A stretch of 64,000 bases of DNA from Bathymodiolus brooksi (Eukaryota > Mollusca > Bivalvia > Mytilida > Modiolidae), in the NCBI GenBank assembly GCA_963680875.1, contig OY804588.1, positions 81,802,829 to 81,866,828 on the forward strand, written 5' to 3'. The notes under the pieces were generated by a model. That model saw only the letters and a program-made list of their open reading frames with translations. It searched no databases and was not told the origin of the DNA. This document shows positions 10,693-21,600 of this stretch, piece by piece; the first letter of the stretch is position 1; every line of letters begins with the position of its first letter. Made by a program: the position numbers and the translations under genes.

Positions 10693-10792
10693 ATATATAC
10701 CATGGATCTTACTCATGAACTTATTTAAACCAACTCATCCTTCGGATTCGTTGGTTTAAATAAGTTAATTCGTAAGATCAATGGTATATATA
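10693..10792. repeat. 100-bp hairpin (inverted repeat)
   Basis: The left arm atatataccatggatcttac...ttatttaaaccaa pairs with the right arm ttggtttaaataagtt...gtaagatcaatggtatatat across a loop of about 17 bp (ctcatccttcggattcg). It is a small MITE or structured repeat. Confidence 0.85.
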
Positions 10793-11605
10793 ATACATAA
10801 ACTGTCTAGTTTCCCGACTATTGACCCTGTGATTGTAGTTTTGTCTGTAATTGCTACCTCATCATGTGATCTTGTGCACAATGGTGATGGTATTTGTAAG
10901 ATTCCTTCACCTGTGTTTTGTCTTCTTGTAGGTAGCCCCTCACCTGGGATATTAAATTATATACACAAAGTAACATCGACACGACAAAGATGCCCACGTG
11001 TAGCGCTTATAAACATAATTAGTAGAGTACCACTCAACTACAGGCTAGGGGCCGTTTCACACTCATTTCAGAGTATGAGTTATGCTCATTGTTGAAGAAC
11101 CTACTGTTACTGTGAAATGCAGAACAGCAATAATAGCGTTGTTCCTTTCCTTGAAATTATGTCCAAGTATAATGTTGAATAGTCTCTCTCATGTTCATTT
11201 ACATCCATATATTTTCTTAAAAAATTATCGATTTCACACTAACTCATTATAAAATGGTAGTAAGAATTAAGAAGAAAATATAAAACATTATATTCTTTAT
11301 TTTGCTATAAATCAATACATTTTCCATAATAAAAAAATGTTATATTTAGCCAATAAATAATGAGGATACATCTCTCTTGTAGTTGGTAGGCTCAATATTA
11401 GTTTATGTAATAGTCGACTTGCGACTGGTCTGGTCTGGCGCTCAGAGTTGAAGGTCATCCACCAATAACATCACTGTCACCATATAACTGATATATTGTT
11501 TTTAAAAGTAGCATTTCAAGAAAAGCTTGAAGATACATGTTCAACAAAGGGTATTCAGAAGACATTAATTGAGGAAGGACAGATAATATAATGGCCAAAA
11601 TAAAC

Positions 11606-12875
11606 TAGAGGCTCAGTGGGCTGAGCCTGTGTCGCTCACCTTTCATTCTGCTTTGAGGAAACTAAATACAGAACCTTCCATAGGTGCTTCCCACCAAGTT
11701 TCGGTTCATTTGGCTAAGCAGTTACAGAGAAGGTGAATATTAGAAATCAACCAATCAGAAACAAGAATGGCCTGTGGTGGCCATGTTTATCAACGGATCA
11801 GAACTAAATGAGCAATCTTTATAGATGACCTTCCAAGGATGCTTCCTACCAAGTTTCGATTCGTTTGGCAAAGCGGTTTCAGAGAAGTCGATGTTTTAGA
11901 AACCAACCAATCAGAAACAAGTATTGCCTGTGACGCCATGCTTGTTAGCGGATTGAACTAAATTAGCAATCTTTATAAAGGACCTTCCAAGGATGCTTCC
12001 TACCAAGTTTCGATTCATTTGGCCATGCTGTTTCAGAGGAGAAGATTTTTTTTAGAAATCAACCATTCAGAAACAAGAATGGCCATGTTTATCAACGGAT
12101 CGGAACTAAATGAGCAATCTTTATAGATGACCTTCCAAGGATGCTTCCTACCAAGTGTCGACTCATTTGGCAAAGCGGTTTCAGAGAAGAAGATTTTTTA
12201 GAAATCAACCAATCAGAAACAAGAATTGCCTGTGACGCCATGCTTGTTAACGGATCGGAACTCAATTATCAATCTTTATAGAGAACCTTCCAAGGTTGCT
12301 TCCTACCAAGCTTCGATTCATTTGGCCATGTTGTTTCAGAGGAGAAGATATTTTTAGAAATCAACCATTCAGAAACAAGAATTGCCTGTGGTGGCCATGT
12401 TTATTAACGGATCGGAACTAAATGATCAATCTTTATAGAGGACCTTCCAAGGATGCTTCCTACCAAATTTCGATTCATTTTGGCTAAGCAGTTACAAAGG
12501 AGAAGATTTTTTAGAAATCAGCCAATCAGAAACAAGAATGGCCTGTGGCCGCCATGTTTGTTAACAGACCGGGACGAAATGAGCAATCTGTATAGAAGAC
12601 CTTCCATAGATGCTTCCTACCTAGTTTCGGTTCATTTGGCCAAGCGGGTTCAGAGAAGATATTAAAAATTTGACCAATCAGAAACAAGAATTGCCTGTGG
12701 CGGCCATGTTTGTTCATGGATCGGGACGAAATGAGCAATCTTTATAGAGGACCTGCCAAAGATGATTCCTACCAAGTTTCAGTTCATTTGCCTGAGGGGT
12801 TTCAGAGGAGAAGATAAAAATGTGAAAAGTTAACCGACGACAGACAACGGACGCCAAGTGATGGCAAGGTGAGCT
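11606..12875 (+). repeat. Tandem array, 150-156 bp units, of the 'gaggctca...gtgagctaaaa' family
   Basis: It begins ctagaggctcagtgggctgag and ends caagtgatggcaaggtgagct. Between them 'ccttccaaggatgcttcctacc' recurs about every 150-156 bp (near 11829, 11983, 12132, 12287, 12443, 12599, 12751). Each unit also carries 'ccaatcagaaacaag' and 'ggccatgtttgttaacggatcgg'. A diverged relative with the same ends lies at 43.7-45.0 kb. Confidence 0.85.
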
Positions 12876-12884
12876 AAAAAAAGA

Positions 12885-13690
12885 ATCAAAGGACATCATG
12901 AACAGTGGTGCGCAAAATTGTGTACAGAAAAGTAGATTAAGCAACATGGTCCCACTAAAACCCGGGGGGATGGTGTGGGGGATGAACGCAGGTGCTCAGT
13001 AGTTCCTGTTCCACTGGTGACACCTGTCCTGTTACTGTAGTGTATGTAAATAGTACAAATACCATAAAACTCTAATAACCTAACCATCGACCAGTAAGTC
13101 ACAATTTAGACCGTTGTGATCGTGATCATATGTTAGTTGGATTTAAAGTACATTATTTCGAACATAAGTATATCTAATTAATCATGTCCGTTCCAAGGCA
13201 CCTAAGGTACTAATAGTCCACCAGCATAAGTGAATTTTTTATCTAGTGATACTAATTATATAAATCAAAAGCCTTAGAATCATCACTCATCAAGAATTTG
13301 AATGCTACCCTGTCATTTTACATGTTAAGACAGTGTTGGTGATATACAAAGGCCCAATTTTTTTCTTCCTCAGGTACTCCCGTTTCCTCCACCAATAAAA
13401 CTGACCCCCACCACACAACTCCAAGTTTGTTGACGTGATGTTAATTAATCTTTATCCAATCAGAGTTAAAGGTCATCCACCAATAACATCACTGTCACCA
13501 TATAACTGGTATATTGTTTAAAGTGACATTTCAAGAAAAGTTTGAAGACACATGTTCACCAAAGGGGGCATTCGGAAGACATAAGTTGAGGAAGGCAAGA
13601 TAATATAATGGCCAAAATAAAAATAAAAGAATCCAAAGTTACCTTGAAAAATGGTGCTCAAAACGTCATACAGAAAACTAAAGATTGAGC
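12885..13690 (-). repeat. Copies of the dispersed repeat leading into the minisatellite
   Basis: Two partial copies of the 'gtgaactcaggtgctc' family. One (12890-13130) has cactaaaacccggggggatg and gacacctgtcctgttac. The other (13560-13740) has 'aatataatggccaaaataaa' and 'aactaaagattgagcaacat'. A segment near 13440-13530 repeats 11440-11520 (ggtcatccaccaataacatcactgtcacc), showing a local segmental duplication. Confidence 0.65.
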
Positions 13691-14712
13691 AACATAATCT
13701 CCACTAAAACCTAGGAGGTGAACTCAGGTGCTCAAGAAAGGTAGGTAGTTCCTGTTCCACTAGTGACATCTGTCATGTTACTCTCTCCACTAAAACCTAG
13801 GGGGTGAACTCAGGTGCTCAGACAGGCAAGTAGTTCCTGTTCCACTAGTGACACCTGTCATGTTACTCTCTCCACTAAAACCTAGGGGGTGAACTCGGGT
13901 GCTCAGACAGGTAAGTAGTTCCTGTTCCACTAGTGACACCTGTCATATTACTCTCTCCACTAAAACTTATGGGGTGAACTCAGGTGCTCAGACAGGTAAG
14001 TAGTTCCTGTTCCACTAGTGACACCTGTCATGTTACTCTCTCCACTAAAACCTACGGGGTGAACTCAGGTGCTCAGACAGGTAAGTAGTTCCTGTTCCAC
14101 TAGTGACACCTGTCATGTTACTCTCCACTAAAACCTAGGGGGTGAACTCAGGTGCTCAGACAGGTAAGTAGTTCCTGCTCCACTAGTGACACCTGTCATG
14201 TTACTCTCTCCACTAAAACCTATGGGGTGAACTCAGGTGCTCAGAGAGGTAAGTAGTTCCTGCTCCACTAGTGACACCTGTCATGTTACTCTCTCCACTA
14301 AAACCTAGGGGGTGAACTCAGGTGCTCAGACAGGTAAGTAGTTCCTGCTCCACTAGTGACATCTGTCATGTTACTCTCTCCACTAAAACTTAGGGGGTGA
14401 ACTCAGGTGCTCAGACAGGTAAGTAGTTCCTGTTCCACTAGTGACACCTGTCATGTTACTCTCTCCACTAAAACCTACGGGGTGAACTCAGGTGCTCAGA
14501 CAGGTAAGTAGTTCCTGCTCCACTAGTGACACCTGTAATGTTACTCTCTCCACTAAAACCTAGGAGGTGAACTCAGGTGCTCAGACAGGTAAGTAGTTCC
14601 TGTTCCACTAGTGACACCTGTCATGTTACTCTCTTCACTAAAACCTAGGGGGTGAACTCAGGTGCTCAGACAGGTAAGTAGTTCCTGCTCCACTAGTGAC
14701 ACCTGTAGTGTA
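13690..14712 (+). repeat. 85-bp minisatellite, about 12 copies
   Basis: 'ccactaaaacctagggggtg' recurs at 13701, 13787, 13872, 13957, 14042 and onward about every 85 bp to about 14640. The unit also holds 'aactcaggtgctcagacagg', 'taagtagttcctgttccact' and 'agtgacacctgtcatgttac'. Units are highly similar, so the expansion is recent. The unit is a piece of the surrounding dispersed repeat. Confidence 0.9.
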
Positions 14713-14755
14713 TGTAAATAATACAAAAAAATTATATAAAACACTAATAACCTAA

Positions 14756-15088
14756 GGCAAAAAAAAAATATGTGTGTTTACGGTCACCCGACCCACCCTA
14801 TTTTTCAGCCGCCGACCCTAACCTTTTTTATTGGCAATTATTCCACCCTAATTTTTGCTAACGACCCTACCAATTTTTACACAGAATTCGGATAACCATT
14901 TTTGTTGTTTAATCAGCAGCAATGTTTTATTCATTCAACCGCTAGCTTTTTGTCGAAATTGAGAGCAAAGAAGGTAGAAAAACTGTGTAACTCGTCATAA
15001 AACAAATGACGGCTTACCGGAAATTTCGAAAATGAATTACCGGAATCGGATTCCGGAACCGGGCACGACTATTTCCGGTTTTGTCGAT

Positions 15089-15128
<40 letters not shown>

Positions 15129-15194
15129 GCCGACCGACCGAACCTAGATTTTTTTGACATGTGACAGTAAACACACATATATTTTTTTTTGGCC
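14756..15194 (+). mobile_element. Harbinger-like MITE, copy 1
   Basis: The inverted ends are GGC(C)AAAAAAA plus tatgtgtgtttac. The right end is ...tttggcc. TAA flanks both ends (14753-14755 and 15195-15197), as in PIF/Harbinger target duplications. A run of about 33 A lies at 15091-15123. A second copy lies at 53262-53682 in the opposite orientation. There is no transposase. Confidence 0.85.
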
Positions 15195-15227
15195 TAACCA
15201 TCTTTTTACAAGTAAGTCACAATAGGG

Positions 15228-15480
15228 GCCGTCGTTGTCATGACAGTGTGGTAGTTTGATTTACAACTATCTGTGCTGTCAGTGCCTATCACCACTACAA
15301 TTGTCAGTTCGAAACCCACTCATGGTGGGGTGTACTCAATACAACATTATGTGATAAAGTTTGTCAGTGACTTGCAGCAAGTCAGTGGTTTTCTCCGGGT
15401 ACTAGTTTCCTCATCCAATAAAACATTCCGCCACCATGTAACTGAAATATTGTTGAAAGTGGCATTAAACACCATAACTG
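15228..15480 (+). repeat. SINE-B copy
   Basis: The head is ggggccgtcgttgtcatgac and 'gtggtagtttgatttacaac'. The B-box-like 'cagttcgaaacccactcatg' follows, then the core ('ttgtcagtgacttgcagcaa') and tail 'gaaatattgttgaaagtggc'. Full length. Confidence 0.9.
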
Positions 15481-15559
15481 TAACCCTCATAACTTAACAG
15501 ATCAGCAGTAAGTCGTAATTATTACAGGCTGCAGTTTTTCATCTTGATATGACTACAAT

Positions 15560-16140
15560 AATTAGTATGATATAAATCTAAAAATAGATATCTAAAATGC
15601 TATGAATTATTTTTATTTTGTTTGGCAATGAAAATATTCACATCTACAATTCTGATATGAATAAATAACTGACTTTAAAATGTAGATAAAAACATAAAGA
15701 TCTATAATCAAAATAACCTAAATTTGAAATTCCTGTGAATTTCTACTGTGGCACTGATTATTTTAAAATCAGAGAGGCCACATATATTTTGTTGAAAGAA
15801 TTTTGTTTTTCCAGAACTTCTGAAAATCAAAGAAAAATCAGATAATTTGTTCCCTTTTAGTTTTATTATAAATTCTATATAAGCATATAACCATAAATAA
15901 CTCAAAAACACTGTGCAAAAAGCTGTATTAAAATTGAATACAAATTTAAAAGTTCAAATACTTTATCCCCCCTTTTATGTCACAAACAGTAATAGTTAGT
16001 TAATAACGTTATGCATGTTTCAGAAAGGGATATTCTTAAAGAATGCATTAAAAAATCCTTATCAAAAACAAATAATTGATTCCCATATATATGGACACAC
16101 CCTTTTTGACACCATTGGGCCTTTTGTTTCTATTGTATAC
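15560..16140. other. AT-rich spacer
   Basis: Low-complexity AT-rich DNA. I see no gene, RNA or named repeat. Confidence 0.35.
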
Positions 16141-16179
16141 TTCTGATCGACAAAAAAAACCCTATATTTGTAGGTGACT

Positions 16180-16345
16180 ATCCAATGAACATTCCTACCA
16201 AGTTTGGTTTCAATTCTCCCAGTGGTTTCAGAGAAGAAGATTAAAATATAAATATCTATGGATGCCACCTCCATCTTCACCGACATTACCCAACGACAAC
16301 GCACACAAACTGGTGGAATTACCTGAAATGACTCGTTAGGTCAAG
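16180..16345 (+). repeat. Remnant of the 'gtgagctaaaa' family
   Basis: Short remnant with 'ttcctaccaagtttggtttc', 'ccagtggtttcagagaagaa' and a decayed end 'caagtgtgctaaaa'. It is related to the arrays at 11.6 and 43.7 kb. Confidence 0.5.
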
Positions 16346-16722
16346 TGTGCTAAAAATTCATGTCGAAGAGGATGTGGAAATCTAAAATGGATAATTAAAT
16401 TTTAAAATACTTAATGTTACCAAGTTTCCTTTGAAAACATTGTAAAGATAATCAAATCATCAACAATGTACAATCAGCAGTTAAAATAGTTGAGGACATT
16501 CGGTCAATAAGTTCATATCATGTTTATTATAGAGAAGACCGCGTCAGTTTATAACTTGTGTCTGATCCATATTGTCTGTATTTGTTTGACAATAAAATAT
16601 TTTAAAGTATATCATTTTTATTGATAATATATGGTCAATAGTGTTCTCATGAAATGTGACTTTGAGTTGAAATGCCTGTTAAACATAGAAGTGTGTTGTA
16701 AAGAATTACTACAAATTAAATA

Positions 16723-17749
16723 CTGTATAACCGGTAATTTCTGCGGTGTGAAATTTCTGCGCTTTTGGTCTAAAAAGATGACATTTAATTTTTGTGGATT
16801 TTTATTTCTGCGGATTGAAAATCTCGGCACCGGAAAAAAAAATTGCTTGTAGTTACAGGAAGCAACAACTGAAGCGATGTTGCGATAAATAACTGGTGCA
16901 CATTACAGCGATCATTAGAAGTAAAAACATATTTAGTTCTTTAGAAGGTTTTCAAACGTTACAACTTCTGAATACGCATTTGGTTAACTTCAAATTTGTC
17001 TTAAGAAACTATTTGTTGACTGTTTTTGCGATCTATTTTGTTGACAGGAAATACAAAGTCAACAGTTGGGTCGATATCGGTATAAACTTTGATATATTTC
17101 GGATGTATATTTTTAATGTCGAATTTTCATACTTTATCATATAACAATGTTTTTTTTAAAGAATTATGATTAGATGCAATTGTATTCAATTCTTTTAGTA
17201 TAATGTAGACATAAAAACTCGGGTTAACCGGAATTCTACTACCAGTACATTTCTATTTGTTTGGTCCTTAAATGAATCCTGCGATCACACAGTTTGATAT
17301 TATTCAATCGAAGCTAGCTACTACAACAATTAAAAAAAAACCATAATGTTAATTTATGAAATAACAATTTTAAATATTGCTTTAATAAACTTTATTATGA
17401 TTGTAAACATTTAATCAGGTGATTGTTTCAATTATATTGTCGGTGTCAGCTTGGTACAATCATATTTCTTGATCTGGAGTAATTGTAATTAACAGGTAAA
17501 AATCATCATACCACAGCTAAATAACCTTTAATTGTTGTGTAAACATTAATATAGTACCAGGTTTTGTTTATCTGGATATAGTAATTACGACTAATTAAAT
17601 ATTTGACACTTATGGCGGAATCGGAGTTAGAGTTTGAAAACGTATTTTGTACGGGACATTAAACATTTATTTTACATAATATTCTGCGATTTTAATTTCT
17701 GCGGTCCGGAGTTGGCCGCAGAATACTGCAGAAATTACCGGTTATACAG
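16723..17749. mobile_element. 1.03-kb TA-flanked transposon (mariner-type ends)
   Basis: The perfect inverted ends begin CTGTATAACCGGTAATTTCT and are flanked by TA on both sides (16721-16722, 17750-17751). Subterminal 'tttctgcg' motifs recur near both ends. The interior is AT-rich with no transposase frame, so the element is non-autonomous. TA duplication suggests the Tc1/mariner group. Confidence 0.85.
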
Positions 17750-17761
17750 TATATCTGTAAA

Positions 17762-17764
17762 AAT

Positions 17765-17806
<42 letters not shown>

Positions 17807-18230
17807 GTACACAGAACACTTCTATATTCACGAGTACACACAAGTAACAAACTTCACGCAAGTTGCAGACTTTGATATACTTTCAATAAGAAGCCCTTGC
17901 ACTTGTAATTATGTGGAGTATTAAGGTTATTCCATAAACATGTTATGCACACTTAATTAGATATCTATGTTGTATGTACATTTATGTGCTATGAAAATAC
18001 AAGCAATGTACAATTTTGTGTAATATGATATGCATGTGTGTATGCTATATAATCTATGCATACATGTGTGTGTTATATTATGTGTTCATACATGTGTACT
18101 ACAAATTTGTACATTTATGTACATTTACCGGTATATTATAATGCTTGTGGTAAATCATTTTTTTGTCATCTAATGCTTTTTGTATGGTTGCTTAGCAGTT
18201 ACAGAACAGAGCCAGAATTTAAAACTTGGC
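17762..18230. other. Spacer with long A run and TATG/TACA-rich DNA
   Basis: It opens with about 35 A (17770-17803), then AT-rich sequence rich in atgtgtgtatg and tacatttatgt words. The short ORF at 18056 follows from those words. Confidence 0.4.
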
Positions 18231-18238
18231 ATCATAAG

Positions 18239-18419
18239 TAGTCTAACCTGCATTAGAGACCACCTCTATTAAGCAATAACTTGTATTATATGATCTTCAT
18301 TTTAATTTTCCTTCATATCATATTTTATAATTAAACCTGTATTAAGTGACCACCTGTCTTACGTGACCCTATTTCAATGTTCCCTTGGAAGGTCACATAA
18401 GACAGGTTTGACTGTATTA
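18239..18419. mobile_element. TA-flanked MITE (CAGTCAAACCTG family) in the FOXRED1 3' UTR region
   Basis: The left end is gtctaacctgcattagagacc and the right end 'gacaggtttgactgta'. The interior alternates 'gtattaagtgaccacctgtc' words. The right edge is 16 bp beyond the FOXRED1 stop codon, so the element probably forms part of the 3' UTR. Confidence 0.8.
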
Positions 18420-18434
18420 ATATTTAAGACATCA

Positions 18435-18689
18435 TCAAACAATAAAATTTTCCAGAACAGGTTCATCATATAAAAATCTGTCAAATGTAAACTTAGACAA
18501 ATCAATGCTGGTGAATTCGCTCGAGTGAAAATATTCACCAATTCCTCTCCCTATAGCCAGAGATTGCTGAACACCATGCCCGCTCATTCCGTTGGCAAAC
18601 CAAAAGTTTGGGAATTCCGGATGTGGTCCTATAATGAGATTCTGATCTACATAATTATAGTCATAGTACCCAGCCCAAGCACTCTTTAA
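18435..18689 (-). CDS. FOXRED1: FOXRED1 exon 9 (last)
   Basis: Acceptor CTAATTTCAG. 84 codons and TGA. It encodes [40 protein letters not shown] and [13 protein letters not shown], the GxSGHG flavin-binding terminus of the DAO-type fold, and ends in NFIV. Confidence 0.95.
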   Translation of the reverse strand, partial: LKSAWAGYYDYNYVDQNLIIGPHPEFPNFWFANGMSGHGVQQSLAIGRGIGEYFHSSEFTSIDLSKFTFDRFLYDEPVLENFIV

Positions 18690-21600
18690 CTGAAATTAGA
18701 AATGACACACAAATTAATGCATTGGTGTATACATATATATATAGAGAGATAGAGTTATGGTATTTCTCGCCACTTTCAACAATATTTCAGTTATATTGTG
18801 GCAGAGGAAACTGGAGTATCTGGAGAAAACCCTAACCTGCCGCAAGTCACAGACAAACTTTATCAGATAATGTTGTAATCCTCTCCCTGAGCAGAAGTCA
18901 AACCCACAATATCAGTGGTAATAGGCACCGATTGCATATGTAGTTGTAAATCCAACTACCATACGATCACCGCCAGGACAGCCTCTTTAAGGATTGGTGT
19001 ACATATGCAATATATGTACATTGTCACAATAATGAAATTTATTTGTACGAGCTTTGGAAACAAGTAGAAAGCAAGCCTTTGGCAAGCTTCTCTGGCATGT
19101 CTAGCAGTGAGTGCAAATAACATTTATTTTACAGACAATGAATGTATTTTGTGTTCATCCTGCAACGTCAAAATGTCCACAACAACTGCCAAATTGTCTG
19201 AAAAGAGCAGAAACAAGCGTCGTTCTAGTAGCTTTCAATGGTGTCCCTATCACATCCCCACTTATACTATTACCATTTCCTATGTTTTACAAAATAGTCA
19301 AACTTGCAGATGCTGTCACCTCTATTAAGCAGCCACCTGCATTAAAGGGTCACCTTTTGCTTGTCCTGTCATAGAACATTTCATATGAATTGAAACTCTT
19401 TTAAGAGGTCACCTGTCTTATAAGGTCACTTTGTCTTTGTCCCAAAGGTGACCTCTTAATACAGGTTTGATTGTACATGAATCAGCCATCAGGTACCAGA
19501 AAAGCTATATATATGACTGTATATAATACAATTTGACTGCTCAAATAGAACCACTGCAGGATAAATAATATAGATAAGTAATACCACAATGGGTGACATT
19601 ATCAAAACTTGGAAACTTTTTAGCAAGTCCTTTTAAAAAAAATATCTCTTACTCCTGGTGGCAATATCAAAACTTGGAAACAATGCAACAAGTCTTTTCC
19701 AAAGAAGCCAGAGTTTGCTGGTACAATCAAAACTTAAAGCATTTTATCAAGTATTTTTGTAATAATCCCTACTTTGCGTAATTATCGATAAACCACATCA
19801 ATTGTGTAATGGTTAGTGTGCTCGCCTTGTGTGCCGTAGATCAAGAATTCCACCCTCGGCTGAGACAAACAAAAGACTATAAAATAAGTATTTGCTGGTT
19901 CTCCACTAAGCATGCAATATTATGGAATAAGAGCAAAGACTGGTTGTCTCAGAATTGTCATATCCAGTCTGAGTAGAACAACATGTCTATCCGCAGATTG
20001 TTGTTTTAGTGAGCTATCACAATAAAATCCAACTAAGCGTGTTGGTCTAGAACAAAGTTGACATCATCATCATCTCATAAAAATGCAACTGTTTCCTGCC
20101 ACTATATAGCTGTAAAATTGCTCATGTGGTGTTAAACAACAATCACTCGTTCGCTTACCTTGATTTTTTCAAATGACGGGAATCTGTGTGCTAGTCGTGG
20201 CCATACTACTTCATCAAAGAAATTATAATCTACATCAAGTGTACTTATATCTGGTTCTTTACCCTACAATCATATTATAAATACATAAGTTATCACACTT
20301 TTATCTATTGGTTACTAAATTTATTCACTCAAGACTTTTAAGTTTTGTTCTTTACCCTACATTCATATTATAAATACATAAGTTATCACACTTTTATCCT
20401 GCTAAAGATAACATATATTTTTCAGCAGACCAATAGGCATAATTCCAGAATCAGAAAAACTGATAAAACCTAAAATCAAACTTTGGTCTTCCTTTCATGG
20501 TACCCTGCACTTTGCATATAATTTCAAATGATTTGCATAAGTGGAACTTAAGCTCAGAGTTAGCAAACACTTTTTTTTTCTGTCTGACATTGAGTCAGAC
20601 AGGGACTGGGGTTCTGTCTGACCCATGGCCTTTGTGTCTGTCCCACCATTTTTTTGTAATATTGTATATAACCTGTCACATTTTGTTTTTTATACAGAAC
20701 TGAATGCAAAATTACCTATAGTCATGATCATTAAACAACTCAATGTATTTCTTTTCGTTTGATAATGGGTTTTTCCCTTTAACTATATATGTAAGATATA
20801 AATAAAGTTGGGTAACCTGTTTGGATAGTATGCATATTCCAGGTTTTAAATACACGTAGTAACAGGTATCTTTTGCACGAGAAAAGTTTTGGTGGTAATT
20901 AGGGCGGAGTATTTTAATTGATATATAAAGGCCTGTTTGAATAATTTCATTATCGAAGGTGCTCACAGTAACCAGACGTTATAAGTTTTTTGCTGCCAGG
21001 GTCAGGGTCCGATCAGGAAATAGTTACCGAAACTGCACAGCGAAAATCTAGTTCCAGGGCTAATGACGGTACTGAATTGTCAACAGATGGTGCTGTGTCT
21101 TTATTTTCTACCATGTTGACCAACGCTTTAGAACAACAGAAGATTAATACAATACAACATTTTGAAAGTCGTTTCGCTAAAAACAAGAAACAGAGAGGAG
21201 TTGAAGCCGGAGACTTTGTTTTTAAACACGAAGAAAACCGTATCCAACATTTATTTAACTCTGAACTCTGAACGCGCAGATAAGTTAGCAAAGTTGGATA
21301 GTTTAATAAAGATTAAAGATTTAACTGCTGCTTCTAAGTTGTTGACTGAAGAGAGGGAGATTTTGCGGAAGAGGAATAAAATTCTCAAAATTGCCGATAA
21401 ACATGGATGGGACAACGTGCAGGAATATTTGGACTCTCCTCTCACTGATGATAAGGACGATGCTGCTAATCTCCGTACAGCTATCGCCGGAGCAACAACA
21501 AAGCATCGCAGTAAACCATATGACAGACCAGCAGAGAGAGTCAATATACCAGACAATTTCACATCACGCGGTGGAGCAAAGTTCAATGCTAGGAACTTTT

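Noticed and set aside
10781..11095. 104-codon + strand ORF next to the hairpin
   Set aside because: Starts within the hairpin arm and shows no recognisable protein features.
13690..14712. CRISPR-like regularly spaced repeats
   Set aside because: The units are contiguous, without unique spacers, in a eukaryotic genome; it is a minisatellite. The same applies to 37600-37862 and 50575-50935.
19107..19374. + strand ORFs of 73 and 87 aa
   Set aside because: They run into a MITE, lack splice context and lie inside a FOXRED1 intron on the opposite strand.
20712..20966. Minus-strand ORF repeated almost identically at 25380-25655
   Set aside because: The repetition comes from the A1/A2 direct repeats of the Ngaro element, not from a duplicated gene.
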